From contig CAVWXX010000027.1 in NCBI GenBank assembly GCA_963759155.1, positions 1 through 64,000 of the forward strand: a DNA stretch of 64,000 nucleotides. Reading direction: 5' to 3'. Below the pieces are notes generated by a model, which saw only the letters and a list, made by a program, of their open reading frames with translations, did not search any database and had not been told where the DNA came from. Both the position numbers and the translations under genes were made by a program. Position 1 is the stretch's first letter, and the number at the start of each line of letters is the position of its first letter. Source of the DNA: SZUA-36 sp963759155. Lineage in GTDB: Bacteria; Pseudomonadota; Gammaproteobacteria; Xanthomonadales; SZUA-36. Positions 18,073 through 27,300 of this stretch are shown in pieces.

Positions 18073-19098
18073 ATGGGAAATAGAGCCGTACTTTTAACCA
18101 ACCTGGGTTCTCCGGACAGCACCGATGTGTCGGATGTGCGCAAATATCTTAACCAGTTTCTGATGGATCCCTATGTTATCCAGCTGCCCTGGGTGCTGAG
18201 GCGCTTGATTGTCAGTTTGTTTGTACTGCCTTCACGTCCCAAGGATTCGGCACACGCTTATCAAAGCATTTGGTGGGAAGAGGGCTCTCCATTGGTGGTG
18301 TTGTCGCAACGTCTGCTGGCAGCGGTTAAAAAGAATACCGATGTGCCGGTGGCCATTGCCATGCGTTATGGCAGTCCCTCCATCGAATCCCAATTGCTTG
18401 AGCTGGCAAAACAGGATGGTATTGAGGAAATTCTTTTAGTGCCGCTATACCCGCATTACGCTGACAGCACGATAAAGACCACGATAGAAGAGGCCAAAAG
18501 TGTTATCGCGCGTCATAAACTGGATGTAAAGCTGATTGTCATTCAACCGTTTTATCAGGAACCGGCCTATATTGATGCACTGGTTGCCAGCACTGCCCCG
18601 TGGCTGGATGCGGAAGGCGGTTTTGACCATATCCTGTTCAGTTATCATGGTTTGCCTGAATCACATCTGACCAAGGCCGACCCTACCGGCAGCCATTGCC
18701 TTAAAAGCGATGATTGCTGCCAGGTGGCATCGCCCGCCCACGCAACATGCTACCGTCACCAGGTGCTGCGCACCACGGAGCGTTTTGTAGAAAAGGCAGG
18801 TCTTAAACCAGAGCAGTACTCGGTTGCGTTTCAATCCAGGCTGGGCAGGGCGAAATGGCTGGAGCCCAGTACCGTGGACACGCTGGAAAAACTCGCCCAA
18901 CAAGGTGTCAAGAACCTGCTGGTCATGTGTCCGGCCTTTGTTACCGATTGTTTGGAGACGCTCGAGGAGATTGCCTTGCAGGGCGAGGAAGAGTTCAAAC
19001 AGGCTGGAGGTGAGTCTTTAACCTTGATCCCATGTCTCAACGATCATGAGCAATGGGTGGCGGTGATTTCACGCTGGTGTGAACAATACCCTTCTTGA
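18073..19098 (+). CDS. hemH: Ferrochelatase
   Basis: The protein has 341 residues, normal for bacterial ferrochelatase, which inserts Fe(II) into protoporphyrin IX as the last step of protoheme synthesis. N-terminal LLTNLGSPDSTDVSDVRKYL and the WWEEGSPL segment are typical. The catalytic His is in SYHGLPESH and the conserved acidic residue in DCLETLEEI. The Cys cluster CLKSDDCCQ with a later CPAF may bind an iron-sulfur cluster, as in some relatives. It is cytoplasmic and membrane-associated. It ends in a convergent region with strong inverted repeats. Confidence 0.95.
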   Translation: MGNRAVLLTNLGSPDSTDVSDVRKYLNQFLMDPYVIQLPWVLRRLIVSLFVLPSRPKDSAHAYQSIWWEEGSPLVVLSQRLLAAVKKNTDVPVAIAMRYGSPSIESQLLELAKQDGIEEILLVPLYPHYADSTIKTTIEEAKSVIARHKLDVKLIVIQPFYQEPAYIDALVASTAPWLDAEGGFDHILFSYHGLPESHLTKADPTGSHCLKSDDCCQVASPAHATCYRHQVLRTTERFVEKAGLKPEQYSVAFQSRLGRAKWLEPSTVDTLEKLAQQGVKNLLVMCPAFVTDCLETLEEIALQGEEEFKQAGGESLTLIPCLNDHEQWVAVISRWCEQYPS

Positions 19099-19125
19099 TG
19101 GCCGGAACAAACCCTATCCTGGCTG

Positions 19126-19216
19126 GCTGTTGTGAGGGGACGGTCGATGGCTGGAACCGATAGGCGCCTGACACAACAGCGACAAAAGCGTCGTCGAAAT
19201 TTGTGCCGGTTCCAGC
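19126..19216. repeat. Two interleaved inverted repeats in a convergent intergenic region
   Basis: Arm A GCTGTTGTG (19126-19134) pairs with CACAACAGC (19172-19180). Arm B GCTGGAACCG (19150-19159) pairs with CGGTTCCAGC (19207-19216). The pairs overlap in the order A, B, A', B', so in RNA they would form a pseudoknot-like fold, not two hairpins. They lie between hemH and the convergent oxidoreductase gene. No T-tract follows, so a plain intrinsic terminator is unlikely. Confidence 0.5.
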
Positions 19217-19260
19217 AGTACATCCCAGTGTTTTTTAGTTAGTAACACCAATATCCAGAG

Positions 19261-20880
19261 TCAATTGAATATCTTTTTTAGCAGCATTCCGCTTTTGCGC
19301 ATCCCGATAATTGCCGATGTTGTCAGCAAACCAGCCATCATCGCGCCGGTGACGCCACAGGTCAGTACATCCTGCCCGGTCAGCCACAAACCCTTGAAAC
19401 GCGTGCGTGGCCCCAGCCAGCTTTGCTGGAGGCGTACCGGGTCATGATCAAGGCCGTATAGCTCTCCATATTGGTAGGCGCAGAAGTACTCGGTGGAAAG
19501 CGGTGTTGACACCTCGTGGTAATCAACCTTGCCTTCCAGTTGTGGCAGCTTTTCGTAGAGGTGCTGCATCAGGCGTTCGCCAAGCTCAGCTTTGAATGTA
19601 TCGTATTCATCACCGCGTTTGCCCCAGGTAGTGCCTCGCCACTTTTCGAACCATTCCAATGGTGCCGGCGCAACGATTTCGATGGTCGCGGTTCCGGGGT
19701 GACGGCGTTCATAGTCAGGGTCTTTGGCCGATGGAAACGATATATAGACGACAGGGAAGGGTGCCTTGGGGTCTTTCATAAAGCCATCAACAGTGGCATC
19801 AAAATCATTGCCGGGGTAAATCCAGAAATTGGTCCTGGGTAAACCAAGCTGTTCGGCGGTTTCTTTCAGGCCGATGTAAACACCCAGGTGTGCCATGCTT
19901 GGCTGAACCTGCTTCAGCAGGGGTTTATAACCCGCATTGTCTACTGCCTCTGCAGGCAGTAAGCGGTTGAAGGTGTTGTCGATGCCCGCTGATGAGATGA
20001 CACAAGCACACTTGAGGTGGTGGCCATCGGCCATTTCGACACCGGTAACCTGTTCGTCTTCTAATAAGATCTGCTTGACCAGCGCGTAGGTAAATACTTC
20101 ACCACCGGTCTTCTGAATTTTCGGAATGATGGTTTCGGCAATGTTCCAGCTGCCGCCAACAGGATAGAAGCCACCATACAGATAGTGACGTGCAATCATG
20201 GCATGAACCATAAAAGCGGAGCGTTTGGGCGGCAGACCCATGTCGCCCCACTGACCGCATATCACGGCGATCAGATCCTGATCATTTGTCAGTTCGCTCA
20301 ATACCTCGTAGGTGTTACGGAAAAGTAGCGGAGGTATTTTCAGTTTAAGGTAAGGCCAGGCAATAAGACGTTGCCATGGTTTGAGTAACTTTTTGATGCT
20401 GTAGGCAGGTAGCGCCTTACCCACCTGGCTCAATAACTCCAGGTATCGGTCGATCGCCTGTTTTTCTGCAGGAAACTGTTTGACGAGGTTGTCACGAAAC
20501 TGTTGTTTGCCAGCTTTTGCACAAAACGTCTTGTCGCCAACATAGAAGCGATCATACTCGTCATCCATCGGTGCCCACTTGAGCTTACCGCCGGACAAAT
20601 AATCAAACATCATCCGGGTACGGGTTTTCGCACCGACATCACCGATATAGTGCACACCGACATCCCATTCGTAGCCATTTCGATCATAGGAGTGGGTGTA
20701 ACCACCGGCGGTGTAGTGTTGCTCGAGTACGCAGACTTTCCAGCCCAGGTCGCTCAGTAAAGCCGCCGTGGTCAGTCCACCTATACCGGATCCGATGACG
20801 ACGGCATCGTAAGAGTCTTCCAGTCGGGTCGCTCGGTAGCGGCGACCAATGCGAATGGTGCTTGGTTTGAGTGTGCCCAT
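19261..20880 (-). CDS. FAD-dependent phytoene-desaturase/retinol-saturase-like oxidoreductase
   Basis: The protein has 539 residues. The N-terminal dinucleotide site is AVVIGSGIGGLTTAALL, followed by CVLEQHYTAGGYTHSYDR and WDVGVHYIGDVG, typical of the CrtI/RetSat branch of FAD enzymes. The C-terminal FAD motif is LTGQDVLTCGVTGAMMAGLL. Members desaturate or saturate isoprenoids, retinoids or other lipids. There is no carotenoid gene nearby. It starts 10 bases after the stop of the deoxyhypusine-synthase-like gene on the same strand and is therefore probably the last gene of the polyamine operon, an unusual partner. Its substrate is unknown. Confidence 0.87.
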   Translation of the reverse strand: MGTLKPSTIRIGRRYRATRLEDSYDAVVIGSGIGGLTTAALLSDLGWKVCVLEQHYTAGGYTHSYDRNGYEWDVGVHYIGDVGAKTRTRMMFDYLSGGKLKWAPMDDEYDRFYVGDKTFCAKAGKQQFRDNLVKQFPAEKQAIDRYLELLSQVGKALPAYSIKKLLKPWQRLIAWPYLKLKIPPLLFRNTYEVLSELTNDQDLIAVICGQWGDMGLPPKRSAFMVHAMIARHYLYGGFYPVGGSWNIAETIIPKIQKTGGEVFTYALVKQILLEDEQVTGVEMADGHHLKCACVISSAGIDNTFNRLLPAEAVDNAGYKPLLKQVQPSMAHLGVYIGLKETAEQLGLPRTNFWIYPGNDFDATVDGFMKDPKAPFPVVYISFPSAKDPDYERRHPGTATIEIVAPAPLEWFEKWRGTTWGKRGDEYDTFKAELGERLMQHLYEKLPQLEGKVDYHEVSTPLSTEYFCAYQYGELYGLDHDPVRLQQSWLGPRTRFKGLWLTGQDVLTCGVTGAMMAGLLTTSAIIGMRKSGMLLKKIFN

Positions 20881-20890
20881 ACGGGCAAGT

Positions 20891-21868
20891 TTACCAGTTC
20901 AACAGATAGGCGAATATCAGTGGTGCGACAATCGTTGCATCCGATTCAATGATGAACTTGGGTGTATCGATATCGAGTTTGCCCCAGGTGATTTTCTCGT
21001 TGGGCACCGCGCCGGAATAAGATCCATAGCTGGTGGTTGAGTCACTGATCTGGCAAAAATAACTCCAGAAGGGCGTGTCTGTTCTCTCCATGTCCTGGTA
21101 CAGCATAGGAACGACACAGATCGGAAAATCACCGGCGATACCGCCGCCAATCTGAAAGAATCCAATACCGAGATCGGTGGCTTCACGGGTGTACCAATCC
21201 GCCAGGAAGGTCATGTACTCGATGCCACTTTTAGTGGTCGAAGGCTGTAGTTCACCTTTCAGGCAATAAGAGGCAAAAATATTGCCCATGGTGGAGTCTT
21301 CCCAACCCGGCACGATGATAGGCAGGTTCTTTTCAGCCGCTGCCAGCATCCAGCTATTGGCCGGGTCGATTTCATAATGCTCTTCCAGTACGCCCGAGAG
21401 CAGCATTTTGTACATGAACTCATGCGGGAAATAACGCTCACCTGCGTTTTCCGCATTTTTCCATATATCGTAAATGTGAGTTTGCAGCCTTCTGAACGCC
21501 TCTTCTTCCGGAATACAGGTATCCGTTACCCGGTTGAGTCCTTTTTCCAGCAGGTCCCATTCCTGTTCAGGTGTCAGGTCACGGTACCCGGGCACGCGTT
21601 TGTAATGCGAATGAGCAACCAGGTTCATGATGTCTTCTTCGAGGTTGGCCCCGGTGCAGGAAATAATATGCACCTTGTCCTGGCGGATCATTTCGGCGAG
21701 TGATTTACCCAGTTCTGCCGTACTCATCGCGCCGGCAAGAGAGATCAGCATCTTCTTACCCTCGGCGAGGTGTGTTTCATAGCCACGGGCCGCGTCAACC
21801 AGCGCGGCGGCGTTGAAGTGCTTGAAGTGTTCAAGCATGAAGTCTTTTATATTGCCTGATTTATCCAT
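20891..21868 (-). CDS. Deoxyhypusine-synthase-like enzyme
   Basis: The protein has 325 residues. ATG 21868 overlaps the end of the agmatinase gene by eight bases; the long upstream extension in the same frame is not coding. The family uses NAD to cleave spermidine and transfer an aminobutyl group. Conserved features include SLAGAMSTAELGKSL, ISCTGANLEEDIMNL, GVLEEHYEIDP and the C-terminal SGAVPNEKITWGKL, which contains the lysine that carries the enzyme-butylimine intermediate. Bacteria lack eIF5A, so the acceptor is probably a small amine such as putrescine, giving homospermidine. This is inference, supported by the two putrescine-forming genes just upstream. Confidence 0.88.
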   Translation of the reverse strand: MDKSGNIKDFMLEHFKHFNAAALVDAARGYETHLAEGKKMLISLAGAMSTAELGKSLAEMIRQDKVHIISCTGANLEEDIMNLVAHSHYKRVPGYRDLTPEQEWDLLEKGLNRVTDTCIPEEEAFRRLQTHIYDIWKNAENAGERYFPHEFMYKMLLSGVLEEHYEIDPANSWMLAAAEKNLPIIVPGWEDSTMGNIFASYCLKGELQPSTTKSGIEYMTFLADWYTREATDLGIGFFQIGGGIAGDFPICVVPMLYQDMERTDTPFWSYFCQISDSTTSYGSYSGAVPNEKITWGKLDIDTPKFIIESDATIVAPLIFAYLLNW

Positions 21869-22712
21869 TGTATTTGAACTTGTAGCTGAGTAGTTTGTAG
21901 TAAAGTTTTGCAACCAGGAACTGGGGTGCGTGTTGTCCCTCAAGTGGCGCAAACTCGGTGATATCAAAACCCACAACGGTTTTTGCCTCAAATACCTTGC
22001 GTAGATACCTGATCGTCGTATTCCAGAGTAATCCGCCGGGTTCGGGGGTGCCGGTTGCCGGCATGATGGATGGGTCAAACGCATCCAGATCGATGGTGAG
22101 ATAAACCTGGTCCGTCATCTGTGCAATGGATTTATCCATCCATGATTCATCGCCATAAATATCTTCGGCGAAATAGCACTTCTCCCTGTCGAGATATTTC
22201 ATCTCGCTGGAATCAGCACTGCGGATGCCGACCTGTATCAGGTTGGTGTTCTGGCTGGCATCATGCAGTGCACAGGCGTGGTTATAGGGTGTGCCGCCGT
22301 AACTGTCACGCAGGTCGGCATGGGCATCGAGCTGGAGTACAGTGAGGTCGTCGTATTTCTCGTAGTGGGCCTTTATGACACCGATACTGACGGAATGCTC
22401 GCCGCCAAAACAGGTCAGGTATTTACCACTGGCCAACAGTTCCCGGCTTTTCTCATAGACGGCTTTGAACATACTTTCCGGGGTTTCGTTTTCCGTTATG
22501 TCCGGAAGTATGTGTACGCCATGTGTGTAGACTTCTGAATCCGTTTCGATGTCATACAGTTCCATGTTCTCAAGGGCATCCAGGAATATGCCAAATCCCT
22601 TATCCGCGCCTTTACCCCAGGTACTCGTACCATCATAGGGTATGGACTGCAGCAGGACTTCAGCCTTGTCGAAGCTGCAATATTTCTCGTCAATTCCGGC
22701 AAAGCATCTCAT
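21861..22712 (-). CDS. speB: Agmatinase / arginase-family ureohydrolase
   Basis: The protein has 283 residues. Manganese-binding motifs are FGGEHSVSIGV, LDAHADLRDSY (DAHxD) and TIDLDAFDPSIMPATGTPEPGG, quoted in part, with DxDxxDP. The reaction is agmatine plus water to putrescine plus urea; arginase-family members acting on related guanidines cannot be excluded. Its ATG overlaps the TGA of the arginine decarboxylase gene (ATGA), and its own end overlaps the next ATG, so all three are translationally coupled. The upstream decarboxylase supplies agmatine. It is cytoplasmic. Confidence 0.9.
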   Translation of the reverse strand: MRCFAGIDEKYCSFDKAEVLLQSIPYDGTSTWGKGADKGFGIFLDALENMELYDIETDSEVYTHGVHILPDITENETPESMFKAVYEKSRELLASGKYLTCFGGEHSVSIGVIKAHYEKYDDLTVLQLDAHADLRDSYGGTPYNHACALHDASQNTNLIQVGIRSADSSEMKYLDREKCYFAEDIYGDESWMDKSIAQMTDQVYLTIDLDAFDPSIMPATGTPEPGGLLWNTTIRYLRKVFEAKTVVGFDITEFAPLEGQHAPQFLVAKLYYKLLSYKFKYNG

Positions 22713-24115
22713 TTGTTGTACCCCAGTATCTTGAACATGTCACCCGCTGACTGCTCGGCGCGATACATGGTATCCACTATGTTTCCCTTCTCGTCCTTGT
22801 CAATAATTACGTGTTTGGGCGCCGGGATCAGGCAATGCTTGATTCCGCCATAACCACTGATGGCATCCTGGTATGCGCCGGTATGGAAGAAACCGAGGTA
22901 AAGCGGTTTTTCATCGCTTTCATCGTAGGAGGGTAACAACACATCCTGATTGAGGTCTTCAGAGTTATAGTAATCAGAGTGATCGCAACTGATACCGCCG
23001 ATATGTACCCGTGCATATTCGTTCTGCCACTTGTTGATGGGTAGCAGGATGAATTTTTCATTGATGGACCAGGCATCCGGAATCGTGTTCATCAGGCTGT
23101 TGTTGATCATGTACCAGCATTCGGTATCGTTCTGTTGTTTTTGCTCGAGCACTTCGAAAATGATGGCTCCGCTTTCACCCACCGTATATTTACCGAATTC
23201 CGTATAGATATCCGGTTCCGGTACTTCTTCGGTCACACAGGCGTTTTTAATATTGCTGACGATCTCGCTGATCATGTATTCGTAGTTGTACTCAAACCCC
23301 AGGTTGTTTCTGATCGGCAAGCCGCCACCGATGTTGAATGAACTAAGGGTTGCGCTTTGTTTTTTCAGCGTGATATAGAGTTCAAGTGCGCGCTGGAATT
23401 CCCCCCAGAAGTACATACGGTCGCTGATACCCGAGTCGACGAAAAAATGAAGCATTTTCAGCTCAACACGATCGTTGTTTTTGATTCGTTCCTCGAAAAA
23501 ATCCGGAATCTCAGCAGCGTTGATACCCAGTCGTGAGGTGTGATAGGGCGATTGAGGCTCTTCCTGGATGGCCAGTCGTATACCCACTTTTATAGTGTGA
23601 TCACCGGCTACTTCTTCAAGCTTCTTCAATTCATTTGTCGAATCGAGGATGACAAGTACGTTTGTAAAACCAAGATCATAAAGGCTGACGATTTTACGCA
23701 GGTAATCATTGGTTTTATAGCCGTTGTTGACCACGGATATGTCTTTCTTGATCTTTCCATCCTTGTGCAGTGCAAGGATCAGATCAATATCAAAAGAGGA
23801 AGACGTCTCCAGGTGGACACCGTGCCTGAGCGCTTCATTGATAACATGAGCGAAGTGATTACACTTTGTGCAATAACAATAAAAGTAACGGCCTTTGTAG
23901 TTGTTTCTCTTGATGGCGCGATTGAAAAGATTGCGCGCCCTTTTGATCTGGTCACCGATTTTCGGCAGGTAAATAAACCGGAATGGTGTGCCATATTTCT
24001 CAATCAGGTATTCGAGTGAAATACCGTGAAAGGTCAGGGACCCGTTGCGAAGATCAAACCCTTCCTGTGGAAAGTAATAAGTCTGGTCAATCAGATCGAA
24101 GTAGGTGTTTTTCAT
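22709..24115 (-). CDS. Short-type arginine decarboxylase (PLP, alanine-racemase fold)
   Basis: The protein has 468 residues, clearly shorter than the 630-660 residues of the usual proteobacterial SpeA. The PLP lysine region is RYFYCYCTKCNHFAHV, a form I associate with the Bacteroidetes-type enzyme. Other features are VHLETSSSFDIDLI, the glycine loop FNIGGGLPI, and the C-terminal half with GISCDHSDYY and a substrate-site Cys-Asp. It should decarboxylate arginine to agmatine. First gene of the operon with agmatinase and the deoxyhypusine-synthase-like gene. The same gene trio occurs in Bacteroidetes, which suggests horizontal transfer. Assignment as arginine rather than another basic amino acid is inferred from the neighbours. 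Confidence 0.85.
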   Translation of the reverse strand: MKNTYFDLIDQTYYFPQEGFDLRNGSLTFHGISLEYLIEKYGTPFRFIYLPKIGDQIKRARNLFNRAIKRNNYKGRYFYCYCTKCNHFAHVINEALRHGVHLETSSSFDIDLILALHKDGKIKKDISVVNNGYKTNDYLRKIVSLYDLGFTNVLVILDSTNELKKLEEVAGDHTIKVGIRLAIQEEPQSPYHTSRLGINAAEIPDFFEERIKNNDRVELKMLHFFVDSGISDRMYFWGEFQRALELYITLKKQSATLSSFNIGGGLPIRNNLGFEYNYEYMISEIVSNIKNACVTEEVPEPDIYTEFGKYTVGESGAIIFEVLEQKQQNDTECWYMINNSLMNTIPDAWSINEKFILLPINKWQNEYARVHIGGISCDHSDYYNSEDLNQDVLLPSYDESDEKPLYLGFFHTGAYQDAISGYGGIKHCLIPAPKHVIIDKDEKGNIVDTMYRAEQSAGDMFKILGYNK

Positions 24116-24282
24116 GAAGCTTCCGGCCGGTAAAAAATTAGAAAATATCTCAGCGAACTGAGTCGTTTATAAGGCTTTCATCGAACCCGTTTGCAACTGA
24201 ATAAGTGGAGCACCGATAGGGAAATCTTTATATCAAAACCAAGTCGATTTGAATAGACATAAATGAGGTGACAGCGTGGAAA

Positions 24283-24308
24283 GGGGTCAAAGTAAATACT
24301 TTGACCCC
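24283..24308. terminator. Near-perfect palindromic hairpin (GGGGTCAAAGT)
   Basis: Arms GGGGTCAAAGT (24283-24293) and ACTTTGACCCC (24298-24308) enclose the loop AAAT. It lies between the end of the VPS10-like gene (24357) and the start of the arginine decarboxylase gene, both on the minus strand, so it could stop transcription of the former. No T-tract follows on the minus strand. The sequence resembles dispersed palindromes seen in many gammaproteobacteria, so it may be a repetitive element. Confidence 0.55.
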
Positions 24309-24356
24309 GATTATTGCCTTGATATCCCCGTTTTACCGGTCACTTACCAGCGTTAA

Positions 24357-27300
24357 CTAACTACGACCTGGTACGCCTCGTCCGGGAGTCCAGGGTACGC
24401 CGGCCTCATCCAGTGCTTTGCGAAGTGCCGGTAGTTCGGTGTTGAATATCTGATTCAACGCCGCTTTGATTCCGGCAAATTCCTGCTCGGCAATTTCCAG
24501 GCTCCGTTCATGCGTGGGTGTTGGTCCGTAGCTTGAGAATGACGTTCCCATTTGTGCGACGTTGATGCGGCGGCTGACGGAGACGGGTCCGGAATCGCCG
24601 GCAAGATCACGTCTTTCATCACCGGATAATTTTAACTGCAAGTCACTCACCTGAAGTTCAAGCGCTCTGACCTGTGCGCGTAAACCACCCTCAGCGCCGG
24701 AGCGCAGCAGTGTTTGTTTGACCGCTTTCAACTCGGTCAAAAGGGTTTTCATTGCCGCATCAGCGCCGCTGCCTTCACGCATCAATGTATCCAGGCGTTG
24801 GCCGAACGCGACAACCTCGTCGGTGCTGGCCGTTGCCAGGCTGTTTTGACGCATCAATTTCACGTGAATGGAGCTCTGCATGCCGGTGTCTTTCAGTACA
24901 CCGTTGACACGGGTGGCCAGGCTGACAGTGTAGTCACCAGGCGCCGCGAGGGGGCCTGAGAAAACAATGTAGTTATCCTGTGGCTTGTCTGTCCAGGGGC
25001 CGGATTCCGCGTAACGCAAGTCCCAGGCCACTCGGTGGAAGCCCGCCTCTGCCGGCCCTTCAAGTTTCCGGACAACTTTGCCGTTGCTGTCACGTACCGT
25101 CAACACAACAGCAGGGTCTTCTTCTGTCGCTTCGGCACGCAGCGCATCCCAACCGGGGTAGGGTGTATCGCCGGCCTCTTTCTCAATTTCCTTCTCACGT
25201 TCGCGCCGTTGTTCCTTGGCGGTCTGAATTGATTTTGGCAGGTAGTAAGTGATGACAGCCCCAAATGGTGGGTTATCGGCAATATAGAAGGCGTCACCCT
25301 GTGAGGCTTTGCTGCCGGTTCTGAATTCACCCAGGGGCATGCGCTGTAAATACCACAGTGCATCGCGTACCGGAAATAGCATGGTGTCAGATGCGAGGTT
25401 CTTGGCGGTTACACTTCGAAGCGGTGTGTAATCGTCAAGCACGTAAAAGCTACGACCGAAACTCGCACCCACCAGGTCATTCTCACGCTTCTGAATGGCA
25501 AGATCACGGAACGAGATAGTTGGCATGCCTCCGGATAGCTTGGTCCATTTTGTATTATCAATGGTAAAGAACACACCAAACTCCGTGGCGGCAAATAACA
25601 GTTCCGGCTTGACGTGGTCCTGTACCAGTCGCCACACGACATGACGCTCGGGCAGTCCCTTACTGATGCTTATCCAGTTTTGGCCACGATTAGGGCTCTT
25701 GAGGATATATGGTGTGAAGTCCCCGGACTTATGGTCATCCACTACCACGTAGACGGTATCTGCATTGTGCAGGTCGGCCTTGATATCGTTGACGAAGAAT
25801 CCGTCCGGTACACCGGGTAGTTTGTCGATTGCACGCCAGCTTTCACCACCGTTTTCGCTGACATGAACTCGACCGTCATCGGTGCCTGCGTAAAGCAGGC
25901 CTTCCACGAGGGGGGATTCGGACAGCGAGGTGATTGTTCCGTATTGGGACATGGCCATCAGGTCCCAGGGTGAATCATAACTCCAGACACGACCCATCAT
26001 TGGCAAGGTCATCCGGTCACGGTCATGGCTGAGGTCGCCGGAGATGGCGGTCCAGCTATCTCCGCGGTTTTCGCTGCGCCAGACCCGTTGGCTTGCAAAA
26101 TACAAACGCGCCGGGTTGTGTGGGCTGATCAGGATCGGGGCATCCCAGTTGAAGCGCTCCGATTCTTCATTGGCCTCGGGTTGTGGCTGGATATAAACAA
26201 TTTCGCCGGTTTTACGGTCGAAACGAACCAGGTTGCCCTGTTGCCATTCGGAGTAGACGATATCCGGGTTGGTCGGGTCTGCAGCTGACTGGTGTCCATC
26301 GGCGAAGACGGTGACGTACCAGTCGCTATTGCGTATGCCATGCACATTGTCGGTACGCGAGGGTCCGCCCTGGGTATTGTTGTCCTGGGTACCACCGTAA
26401 ATGTTATAGAAGGGCTCGTCATAATCGACGGTAACCTTGTAAAACTGGGTGATTGGCATATTGGCAAAGAACTTCCAGTTTTCTGCATTATCAAATGACT
26501 CGTAGACACCGCCATCGGTGCCAACCATCAGGTAGTCAGGATCCGTCGTATCGAATACAACCGCGTGATAGTCGCCATGCACCGAACGGTTTCTGACCGC
26601 TTGCATGGTTTTGCCGCCATCCACGCTCCGGTAAAGGGTCGGTGCGACCTGGTAGACGGTATCCACATCATGCGGGCTGGCGAATATCTCCTGGTAGTAA
26701 TGAGGTCCGGTGCCGCTATAGACTTCATCGCTGCGTTTTTCCCAGCTTCCGCCAGCATCGGTTGAACGCCATAAACCACCTGTTCGTTGGGCCAGTTCGA
26801 TGGTTGCATAGACCACATCGGGGTTGACCGGTGAAATGCTCAGGCCGATCTTGCCCTTGGCTTCCTTCGGGATGCCGTTGGTCAGTTCACGCCAGTTTTT
26901 ACCACCGTCAGTGGACTTATGGATACCGGATTCCGGGCCACCATTCATCAAGGCGGCGACGTTTCTGAAGCGTTGGTGCAGGGAAGCATAGATGACATCG
27001 GGGTTGCGTGGATCAAGGTGTACCTCATTGGCGCCGGTGAATTGGCCGGCCGACAGGATAAGTTCCCATGTTTTGCCGCCGTCAGTGGTCTTGTAGAGAC
27101 CGCGCTCACCACCCGCTGACCACAAGGGGCCTTGTGCCGCGACATACACGACGTTGGAGTCTCTGGGATCGACCACAATATTGCCAATGTGCTGGGACTC
27201 CTTGAGACCCATGTTTGTCCAGGATTTGCCGCCGTCGAGGCTCTTGTAGATTCCGTCACCGTAACCGACGTGACGTCCGCTGACGTTTTCGCCAGTGCCG

